Of a DNA stretch of 64,000 nt, positions 8,481 through 15,525 are shown one piece after another (the first letter of the stretch is position 1; every line of letters begins with the position of its first letter). The notes below the pieces were generated by a model. The model did not search any database. It was not told the origin of the DNA and saw only the letters and a program-made list of their open reading frames with translations. This DNA comes from QHXW01 sp035297145 (GTDB lineage: Bacteria; Acidobacteriota; Terriglobia; Bryobacterales; Bryobacteraceae). The stretch is from positions 1-64,000 of the forward strand of contig DATGZN010000069.1 of NCBI GenBank assembly GCA_035297145.1. Direction: 5' to 3'. The position numbers were made by a program, and so were the translations under genes.

Positions 8481-9749
8481 GTGAGCACAGCAGTCCTTAC
8501 AAAGGAAACATTAAATCCGTTTGAAATCGCGCAAGCGCAGTTTGATACTGCCGCAGATTACCTGATGCTGGATGATGGCTTGAGAACCATTCTCAAGACC
8601 CCGAAGCGTCAACTGATCGTCTCCATTCCGGTTCGGATGGACGATGGGCGCATCAAGGTGTTCGAGGGCTATCGCGTACAGCACAATCTCTCACGCGGGC
8701 CGGCAAAAGGCGGGATCCGTTACCACCCCGACGTGACGCTGGACGAGGTGAAAGCCCTGGCGTCATGGATGACGTGGAAGTGTGCGACGGTGAATATCCC
8801 CTATGGCGGCGGCAAGGGCGGCGTGCGGGTGGATCCGAAACAGCTTTCCCTGGGCGAACTCGAGAGGCTGACGCGCCGTTACGCTACCGAGATCGCGCCG
8901 ATCATCGGCCCGGACCGCGACATTCCGGCGCCGGATGTCAACACTAATCCGCAAACCATGGCCTGGTTCATGGATACCATCAGCATGTTCCACGGACATA
9001 CGGAGCTGGGCGTGGTGACCGGCAAGCCGCTGAGCCTGGGAGGGTCTAAGGGCCGTCATGAAGCTACTGCGCGTGGTTGCCAATATACGACCCGCGCGGC
9101 ATGTGCGGTGAAACGACTCACGCTCAAGGGCGCAAAAGTTGCGGTGCAGGGGTTCGGGAACGCGGGAAGCATCGCCGCGCGACTGCTGCATGAGGACGGC
9201 GCCACGTTGATCGCCGCCAGCGATTCCAAAGGCGGCATTTACAACGAACACGGTATCGATCCCGAGGCCGCGCTCCGGCACAAGGAGGAAACCGGCAGCC
9301 TGGTGGGATTCAAGGGCTGCGATCACATCACCAACCATGAGCTTCTCGAGCTTCGCTGCGACGTGCTGGTCCCGGCGGCGCTGGAGAACGCCATCACGCT
9401 CGAGAACGCCGAGCATGTTCGCGCCAAGATCGTCGCGGAAGCGGCGAATGGGCCGACCACCCCCGGTGCGGACCAGATCCTGCGCGAGAAGGGAATCTTC
9501 GTCATCCCCGATATTCTGTGCAATGCGGGCGGCGTGACAGTTTCCTACTTCGAATGGGTGCAGGATCTATACGGCTTCTTCTGGACCGAGCACGAAGTCA
9601 ACAACTACCTGGAACGCACTATGAACGCGGCGTTCAAAGATGTACATGCGGCGGCGGAGAAATACCGCGTTGATATGCGTATAGGGGCTTACATCACGGC
9701 TGTTGCGCGAGTCGCTGAGGCAACGAGGGTACGGGGCATCTTCCCGTAG
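8481..9749 (+). CDS. gdhA: Glutamate dehydrogenase (Glu/Leu/Phe/Val dehydrogenase family)
   Basis: The GTG start is preceded by AAGGAGGAA (8470-8478). The 422-residue protein matches the hexameric bacterial GDH of about 420 residues. The N-terminal domain has GPAKGGIRYHPDVTLDEV (about residues 73-90, substrate-binding lysine) and IPYGGGKGG (about 106-114, catalytic lysine 112). The C-terminal Rossmann fold has VAVQGFGNAGSIAAR, and the end shows NAGGVTVSYFEW. It interconverts glutamate with 2-oxoglutarate and ammonia using NAD(P). It shares a short gap with the upstream phosphoribosyltransferase, so the leader at 7560-7795 may regulate both. A perfect hairpin follows at 9766-9801. Confidence 0.93.
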   Translation: MSTAVLTKETLNPFEIAQAQFDTAADYLMLDDGLRTILKTPKRQLIVSIPVRMDDGRIKVFEGYRVQHNLSRGPAKGGIRYHPDVTLDEVKALASWMTWKCATVNIPYGGGKGGVRVDPKQLSLGELERLTRRYATEIAPIIGPDRDIPAPDVNTNPQTMAWFMDTISMFHGHTELGVVTGKPLSLGGSKGRHEATARGCQYTTRAACAVKRLTLKGAKVAVQGFGNAGSIAARLLHEDGATLIAASDSKGGIYNEHGIDPEAALRHKEETGSLVGFKGCDHITNHELLELRCDVLVPAALENAITLENAEHVRAKIVAEAANGPTTPGADQILREKGIFVIPDILCNAGGVTVSYFEWVQDLYGFFWTEHEVNNYLERTMNAAFKDVHAAAEKYRVDMRIGAYITAVARVAEATRVRGIFP

Positions 9750-9765
9750 ACCCCAGCGACAGGTT

Positions 9766-9801
9766 GCCGGAGCCGGGCGGCGCGAAACGCCCGGCTCCGG
9801 C
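9766..9801 (+). terminator. GC-rich hairpin after glutamate dehydrogenase
   Basis: A perfect 14-bp stem, GCCGGAGCCGGGCG 9766-9779 with CGCCCGGCTCCGGC 9788-9801, encloses an 8-nt loop ending GAAA. It lies 16 bp after the stop codon. No T-run follows, so it may be a factor-assisted terminator or an mRNA 3' stabiliser. Confidence 0.6.
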
Positions 9802-9923
9802 ACCGACCGCTTCGCAAGAACACTGCAGCTCATGGATGACGTTCCGGACTCCACGTGCGGATCGCCCTCGCCTTCATACTCGATTGAGTTCCACGTCGGG
9901 GAGCCACGCTATTCTAGACAAAT

Positions 9924-10385
9924 ATGTCCGCACCACATCCGGCTGAAGTCTTTATCCGTCCAATCGACGCCGGCGACCGCGAACTGTGGGAGCCGCTGTG
10001 GAAGGGCTATCTGGACTTTTACCAAGAAACCATTCCGCCAGAAGCGACCGAACTCACCTGGAAGCGCCTCACAACCACTCGCGAAGTGGAAGGTTTCCTG
10101 GCATTCAACGCGGGCGGCGAAGCGCTGGGGCTGGTTCATTTTCTCTATCATCCTTCCACCTTCAAAACTGGCGACAGTTGCTATCTCGAAGACTTATTCG
10201 TGATACCCACGGCTCGCGGCAGACGAGTGGGACGCCGTCTCATCGCAGCCGTTGTGGAGGCAGCGAAGGCAAAGGCAGCGCAGGCGGTTTATTGGCAGAC
10301 AGAGGAGTTCAACGGTACAGCGCGCCGCCTCTATGAACGAGTCGCCAAACGGTCGCCGTTCATTCGATATCAGATCGAAATTTAA
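9924..10385 (+). CDS. GNAT-family N-acetyltransferase
   Basis: The 153-residue protein fits a single GNAT domain. The acetyl-CoA pyrophosphate-binding segment is seen in LEDLFVIPTARGRRVGRRLI (about residues 89-108), followed by the helix AAVVEAAKAKAAQAVYWQT and the terminal FNGTARRLYERV typical of the fold. It moves an acetyl group from acetyl-CoA to an amine; the substrate cannot be told. Its stop overlaps the end of a convergent truncated hydrolase frame (10382-10543), which suggests a past rearrangement abutting this gene. Confidence 0.85.
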   Translation: MSAPHPAEVFIRPIDAGDRELWEPLWKGYLDFYQETIPPEATELTWKRLTTTREVEGFLAFNAGGEALGLVHFLYHPSTFKTGDSCYLEDLFVIPTARGRRVGRRLIAAVVEAAKAKAAQAVYWQTEEFNGTARRLYERVAKRSPFIRYQIEI

Positions 10386-10543
10386 CCTCGCGTGTCCACG
10401 AAAGGACGCACCCGCGCGACTAATACCGAGCCCATGAACGACTGGTTGCCCACATAGGATTGAACCACCTGCTCCATTCGAGCAATATCCTGAGCGAGGC
10501 AGGGGATGGCAAACAGAGCAAAAACAAAAAGACGGGAGAGCAT
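10382..10543 (-). pseudogene. 5' stub of a secreted serine hydrolase (beta-lactamase/PBP-like)
   Basis: From ATG 10543 a 53-codon frame encodes a signal peptide (MLSRLFVFALFAIPCLAQ) followed by IARMEQVVQSYV and SFMGSVLVAR. The latter resembles the opening of class-C beta-lactamase-like serine hydrolases, where it normally continues into a DGK segment well before the SxxK active site. After GSVLVAR the homology stops and the frame ends at TAA 10382-10384. The catalytic domain is absent. Probably a truncated relic. Confidence 0.55.
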
Positions 10544-10598
10544 GATTGGGTATATCGTTTTCCCAGATTGAAAACAAGTGATGAGAGTGATGAGAGAG

Positions 10599-11618
10599 TT
10601 ACTTTGCGCGCACCGGCAGAGTGTAGTAGCTGTAAGTACTATTCCACGTGAATTCCTTCGCGGGTTCAATCTCCACTGAGACGAATGGCTCCATTGCCAT
10701 CACAGCGCGGATTGACCAGAGTGATTCGCTGGATAGTGGACGATCGCCAGTGATTCTCACGCCCGCTCCGAGCCTCTCGTTCTCGATGCGAATGTCGTTG
10801 TCTTTCGGGCTGTCACTAAATCCCTGAAGTGAGGTTGCGGCGATGTCTTCGTTTTCCAGCATCCTCAGATAAACAATCTGGTTTCCTCGAATCTCGGCCA
10901 GTTTCTTGTCGGGCGGCCGCCCCGCCTGAATCTGGAACGGAACCGTGATCACCAGTCCCGGCCCGGGTGGCTGCCCGTCCAGTACGAGAAAATTGTGATT
11001 GTAGACCCTGGTCCGGATCGCACGGGCGCCGGTGTTTTTCAGGCTGTGTTCCAGCACCATCTCCGGTTTGCCGCTGACCAGCCGCACGGTCTTGTGGTAG
11101 CTGTACCCGTACCCCGAAGATGAATCGGTCACCTCCTGGGTGAATTCGACGGAAGCAGGGCTTTGTTTGGCGGTCCATTTGCCAGAGTCGACAATGTCGT
11201 ACAGTTTGAAGTTGTCATACTTGCCATCGTCCGTCTTGCGAAGAACCCCCACCCCAATTTTGATAAACGCACCACCGGGCTTGGCCTCACCCCATCCCAG
11301 CGGGGCGAACTCATCCACTGGACCAGTGATTGAGGTGCATGGACTGGCGACGATGTCCGAACCTCTATATACAAAGTCGTGAACTGATGGATCGGTTGCC
11401 TGGAACCACCGCCCGTAATATTCGTGTCCGTGGTACTGCAAGCTGTAGACGACTCCCGACCAATCGAACCGGGTTGCGCGATAGAACCCATTCTTCGTAT
11501 CCGGTAGGTACACCTGCGCACGGATCTCGCCATTTGAAATCTCAGCCGTCGGGAAATCCGCGGCCCACAACCATGCGTCGGCCCCCCACAGCACCGCCAG
11601 AACGAAGAGTTTCTTCAT
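10599..11618 (-). CDS. Secreted galactose-mutarotase-like (aldose-epimerase fold) protein
   Basis: The 339-residue protein starts with a signal peptide (MKKLFVLAVLWGADAWLWA, cleaved near AAD). The body is beta-strand-rich: GEIRAQVYLPDTKNGFYRAT and DWSGVVYSLQYHGHEYYG near residues 28-65, TVRLVSGKPEMVLEHSLKN near the middle, and RTRVYNHNFLVLDG with a conserved histidine. This layout recalls the mutarotase-like carbohydrate-binding fold, but the assignment is from pattern only. It lies alone, convergent with the hydrolase stub and divergent from XdhC. Role inferred as periplasmic carbohydrate binding or modification. Confidence 0.5.
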   Translation of the reverse strand: MKKLFVLAVLWGADAWLWAADFPTAEISNGEIRAQVYLPDTKNGFYRATRFDWSGVVYSLQYHGHEYYGRWFQATDPSVHDFVYRGSDIVASPCTSITGPVDEFAPLGWGEAKPGGAFIKIGVGVLRKTDDGKYDNFKLYDIVDSGKWTAKQSPASVEFTQEVTDSSSGYGYSYHKTVRLVSGKPEMVLEHSLKNTGARAIRTRVYNHNFLVLDGQPPGPGLVITVPFQIQAGRPPDKKLAEIRGNQIVYLRMLENEDIAATSLQGFSDSPKDNDIRIENERLGAGVRITGDRPLSSESLWSIRAVMAMEPFVSVEIEPAKEFTWNSTYSYYTLPVRAK

Positions 11619-11729
11619 AGTTGCCTCGATCTACTCTCGCAGATCCGGCTTCGAAACCCAACACTCCGGCAGTATACGGATGATCGCAGCCACGGTAGTT
11701 ATGGGCCATTTTCGCTATAATCCAGACGG

Positions 11730-12563
11730 ATGGATATTTACGACGAGATCGTGCGATTGCGGCGTCTGGGGCAAAAAGCGGCCATCGCAACGATCGTACA
11801 GGTGCGCGGGTCGATCCCGAGCTACGAGAGTGCCAAGCTGCTGGTGCGCGAGGATGGGTCGATGATGGGCACCATCGGCGGCGGCTGTGTGGAAGCTGAG
11901 GTCTGGAACGCGGCTCGCGAGGTGATCGAGACGGAGAAGCCGCGGCACCTCAGTTTCAACCTTGGCCAGGACGCCGCTTACGATAACGGTCTGATTTGCG
12001 GAGGTCAGCTCGATATCTTTGTGGAACCGGTGATTCCGCCGCCGCACGCTTTCATTTTCGGGGCGGGGCACATTTCGAAGAGTCTATCGAAAGTTGCCGC
12101 GCTCGCAGGTTTTTCGACCACCATCATCGACAACCGTGACACCTTCGCCAATCGCGAGCGGTTTCCAGAGGCGGACGAGGTCTTCGCCGGGGAGTACGAA
12201 GAGGTTTTCCCGAAGCTGCCCATCAACGAATTGAGCTACCTGATCATCGTGACGCGCGGGCATCGCGACGATATGCGCGTGTTGCGGCTCGCGGTGGCGA
12301 CCGAGGCGCGCTACATCGCCATGATCGGCAGCAAGCGCAAGGTGATTAGTGTAGTGAAGGAACTGGAACAGGAAGGCATCGCGCGCGAACGCATCCAGCG
12401 CATCCACGCGCCCATGGGCCTGGAAATTGGCGCGATATCGCCGGAGGAGATCGCTGTTTCGGTGGCGGCGGAGATGATCGCCGTGCGGCGCAATGCCGAG
12501 TCCGACTGGCGCGCGCTTTCCAAATCTCTGTTCGCCGGCGAATCGCGGAAACTCTTGCAGTGA
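11730..12563 (+). CDS. xdhC: XdhC/CoxI-family molybdenum-enzyme maturation protein
   Basis: The 277-residue protein has the XdhC N-terminal domain, with TIVQVRGSIPSYESAKLLV and MMGTIGGGCVEAEVW at about residues 22-60. The XdhC_C Rossmann domain follows from about residue 110 (HAFIFGAGHISKSLSKVA), with TRGHRDDMRVLR and IAMIGSKRK near 175-205. Family members bind sulfurated molybdenum cofactor and insert it into xanthine-dehydrogenase-type enzymes. The usual GAKLLV reads ESAKLLV here. Its stop overlaps the GTG start of the MocA-like gene (GTGA at 12560-12563), so the two are translationally coupled. No molybdenum hydroxylase gene is in the window. Confidence 0.9.
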   Translation: MDIYDEIVRLRRLGQKAAIATIVQVRGSIPSYESAKLLVREDGSMMGTIGGGCVEAEVWNAAREVIETEKPRHLSFNLGQDAAYDNGLICGGQLDIFVEPVIPPPHAFIFGAGHISKSLSKVAALAGFSTTIIDNRDTFANRERFPEADEVFAGEYEEVFPKLPINELSYLIIVTRGHRDDMRVLRLAVATEARYIAMIGSKRKVISVVKELEQEGIARERIQRIHAPMGLEIGAISPEEIAVSVAAEMIAVRRNAESDWRALSKSLFAGESRKLLQ

Positions 12564-13135
12564 GCTATGCCGGAATCATTCTGGCGGCGGGGGAATCGAG
12601 CCGCATGGGCTCGCCCAAGGCGCTTCTGGAATTCCGGGGCGAGACGTTTCTCGACCGGCTGATCCGCTGTTTCGAGGAACGGTGCTCTCCGGTGATTGTG
12701 GTGCTCGGCCACGAGCCGGAGGTGATTCGCGCGGGCGTGCGCTCGCCCGGTGCGGCGAAATTTGTGCTGAACGCGGAGTACCATCTCGGGCAGTTCAGCT
12801 CTTTGCAGTGCGGGTTGCGCGCTGTGACATCCGATGCGGAAGGCGTGATCTTCACACCGGTGGACCATCCGAACATTGAACCGGCAACGCTGGCGACGCT
12901 GATCGATTCCGGCGCGCCGATCGCCATTCCACAGTACCTGGGGCGGCATGGGCATCCAGTTTTGTTCTCGCGTGCTCTACTGCAGGAGTTTCTGGCGCTC
13001 ACACCGGACGGCCAGGCGCGCACAGTATTGCAACGCCACGCGAGCGACATCCGGTACATCGACGTTCCCGACGCCGGAATCCTGGATGACATCGACGATC
13101 CGGATGCCTACCACCGGCTGCTGGCGTCCGCATGA
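12560..13135 (+). CDS. mocA: Molybdenum cofactor cytidylyltransferase-like protein (MocA/MobA fold)
   Basis: GTG 12560 overlaps the XdhC stop. The 191-residue protein starts with the nucleotidyltransferase signature IILAAGESSRMGSPKALLEF (about residues 5-24), which binds the NTP, and continues with VIVVLGHEPEVIRAG and the metal-site region GVIFTPVDHPNIEP. The length fits MocA, which makes molybdopterin cytosine dinucleotide for xanthine-dehydrogenase-family enzymes. Pairing with XdhC supports that role over MobA. The stop overlaps the next start (ATGA 13132-13135). Confidence 0.85.
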   Translation: MSYAGIILAAGESSRMGSPKALLEFRGETFLDRLIRCFEERCSPVIVVLGHEPEVIRAGVRSPGAAKFVLNAEYHLGQFSSLQCGLRAVTSDAEGVIFTPVDHPNIEPATLATLIDSGAPIAIPQYLGRHGHPVLFSRALLQEFLALTPDGQARTVLQRHASDIRYIDVPDAGILDDIDDPDAYHRLLASA

Positions 13136-15471
13136 GAGCCTGGTCCACACGCGCCGCGAAAATTTTGGGCGCCGGATGCACGTTCCTGTTAGTCGTTGGT
13201 ATCATCGTGCCGTTTCTGGGAGCGAACCGGTACGCGGAACAGATTCGCTCGGGCCTCGAAGCCGCGCTGGGGCGGCGGGTTGAATTCGGCGATGTGCACT
13301 TCAACCTGCTCACCGGACCGGGCTTCACGGTAGGCAATGTCGTAATTCATGAAGATCCGGCATACGGCGCAGAGCCCATTGCTTACGTCGAATCTCTAGA
13401 GGCGCGGGCGCGATTATGGCCTCTGATTCTGGGCCGGCTGGAATTTACGTCACTGCGTCTCGATGACGCCATCGTCAATCTGACGCGGGTGGATGCCGGT
13501 CCGGGCGCTGCATGGGACTTCGCGAAGCTGCTTCACAGCACTAGATTTGAGGCGCTGCCCGCCGTGCACGTGCGCTCCGGACGCATCAATTTCAAGTTCG
13601 GCGATATCAAGTCGGTGTTTTACATCATGAACGCCGATCTGGACATCTCGCCGCCCGGTAATGCGAAAGGCGCCTGGCAGTTGCAGTTCTCGGGTGAGCC
13701 CGCGCGAACCGACCGCCCCGCACGCGGCTTTGGCAGCCTTACGGCGTACGGCACATGGCGTCCCGCTGGCAAGCTCGATCTCAATGTGCAGCTCGAGCGG
13801 AGCGCCGTCAGCGAAATGATCAGCCTGGTTTATGGCCGCGACATCGGCGTGCACGGTGTGGTGACGGCGCGGGCTCGCCTGGCCGGACCTCTGGCAAACC
13901 TGCATATCAATGGCGCGATGAACATCGAAGATGTTCACCGGTGGGACCTGCTGCCGCAGCACGGAACAGCCTGGCCGTTCGAGTTCGAAGGCCGGCTCGA
14001 TCTGCCGGCCGAGCGGCTGGAACTCGATTCGCATTCGGCCGCGAAGGAAGCGCCGCCGCTCGCTATTCGTTTTCGAGCGGCGGATTATCTTTCGCATCCG
14101 CACTGGGGCGTGGCGTTTAATTGGAATCGGTTTCAGATCGAACCGCTTCTGCAATTGGCCCGGCACCTGGGGGCGCAGTTGCCGGATGGTCTCCGGATGG
14201 AAGGGACACTGGACGGCGCTATCGGCTACTCGGAGCAGGGAAGTTGGCAAGGCCAGTTGGCGTTTCGCGATGCCGCGGTCACCATACCCGACTCTGCGCC
14301 CATCCGGTTCGAGGAGGCTGCGCTGCTATTTGACGGCGCTCATGTGCGTCTTCCGGCGGCGGTGGCGCGCACGAGCGGTGATGATCTGGCGCGAATCGCG
14401 GCTGCGTACGAGCTCGCGAGCGGCGGCTTTGACCTGAGCATCGCCACCGAGTCGATGAAGGTCGAGGGGCTGCAAACGCAGGCATCGCTTGCCGCCGTGC
14501 CGATTTTGGAGCAGGTGCAGGCGGGCGTGTGGAAGGGAGCATTGCGATACCAGTATCAGCCCGGTAGTGCCGGCGAATGGTCCGGATCTCTTCAATTGCA
14601 AAATGTGACCCTTCCGCTCCCGGGCCTGGCTGTGCCGCTTCGCATACAATCCGCGCATGCCCGGCTGGAAGGGGCGCGCGTGACGCTGGAGAAGGCGCGC
14701 ATCACCGTCGGCCATCTCACAGCGTTGGCCGACTATCAGTACGAACCTGGCGCCATCCGGCCGCATCGCGTGCGCATCTCGGCTACGAATGTGGACGGGG
14801 CGGATCTGGAAATGCTGCTGTTGCCGACGCTCCAGCGCAATCGCGGGCTGATCGCCCGTGCGCTCGGGCTCGGTCGCGTGCCGGCCCCTGAGTGGCTTCG
14901 TGATGAGCGTGTGGACGGTTCCGTAGCGGTGGACACATTACAACTTGGCGGCATCGCTCTGCACCAGGCTCGGGCGCGGCTCATCTGGAACGGAACCAGC
15001 GCAACTCTTGCAGATATCACAGGCGCCATCGAAAAAGGCACCGTTACCGGACGTCTCAACATCGATCTTCGTGGCAACGATCCGGCCTATCATCTGGCCG
15101 GGCAGCTCAAATCGGTCGTATGGAACGGCGGCACTTACGATGCGGAAGCGTCGTTGGATACGAGCGGGACCGGTCCGGCGCTGGTTGCGAATCTGCGGTC
15201 TGAAGGTTCGTTCACCGGCCAGTCGTTCGAGGATGCGCCGCTCAGCCAGTTCGATTCGGTCTCCGGCTGCTATGCGTTCGCATGGGGCAATGCCACGCCC
15301 CATCTTCGCTTCACCGAACTACGCATTTCGGCTGGTGACGAGCTTTATCTGGGCCGCGGCGGGATGGACGATGACGGCCGCTTGCTGATTCAGGTCTCGA
15401 ACGGCTCCAAGCAGTTGAGCATGAGCGGCACACTCGCGCGCTTGCGGCTCGACGAAACCGCGAGCCAATAG
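13132..15471 (+). CDS. AsmA-like inner-membrane-anchored protein
   Basis: The 779-residue protein has one N-terminal transmembrane segment (about residues 12-30) followed by GRRVEFGDVHFNLLTGPGF and VGNVVIHEDPAYG, the usual opening of AsmA-family proteins. The rest is long, beta-rich and periplasmic, with repeated LDV/LEG-type strands and a C-terminal AsmA-like part (VSGCYAFAWGNATPHLRF, then LYLGRGGMDDDGRLLIQVS). AsmA-like proteins are thought to move or organise lipids between inner and outer membranes. It overlaps the MocA-like gene by four bases, an odd partner for a cofactor pair. Confidence 0.75.
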   Translation: MRAWSTRAAKILGAGCTFLLVVGIIVPFLGANRYAEQIRSGLEAALGRRVEFGDVHFNLLTGPGFTVGNVVIHEDPAYGAEPIAYVESLEARARLWPLILGRLEFTSLRLDDAIVNLTRVDAGPGAAWDFAKLLHSTRFEALPAVHVRSGRINFKFGDIKSVFYIMNADLDISPPGNAKGAWQLQFSGEPARTDRPARGFGSLTAYGTWRPAGKLDLNVQLERSAVSEMISLVYGRDIGVHGVVTARARLAGPLANLHINGAMNIEDVHRWDLLPQHGTAWPFEFEGRLDLPAERLELDSHSAAKEAPPLAIRFRAADYLSHPHWGVAFNWNRFQIEPLLQLARHLGAQLPDGLRMEGTLDGAIGYSEQGSWQGQLAFRDAAVTIPDSAPIRFEEAALLFDGAHVRLPAAVARTSGDDLARIAAAYELASGGFDLSIATESMKVEGLQTQASLAAVPILEQVQAGVWKGALRYQYQPGSAGEWSGSLQLQNVTLPLPGLAVPLRIQSAHARLEGARVTLEKARITVGHLTALADYQYEPGAIRPHRVRISATNVDGADLEMLLLPTLQRNRGLIARALGLGRVPAPEWLRDERVDGSVAVDTLQLGGIALHQARARLIWNGTSATLADITGAIEKGTVTGRLNIDLRGNDPAYHLAGQLKSVVWNGGTYDAEASLDTSGTGPALVANLRSEGSFTGQSFEDAPLSQFDSVSGCYAFAWGNATPHLRFTELRISAGDELYLGRGGMDDDGRLLIQVSNGSKQLSMSGTLARLRLDETASQ

Positions 15472-15525
15472 CCCAGCATCTTAACGATTCCTTAACCACG
15501 AAACTGCTAGGCTGGCAGTATTCTC

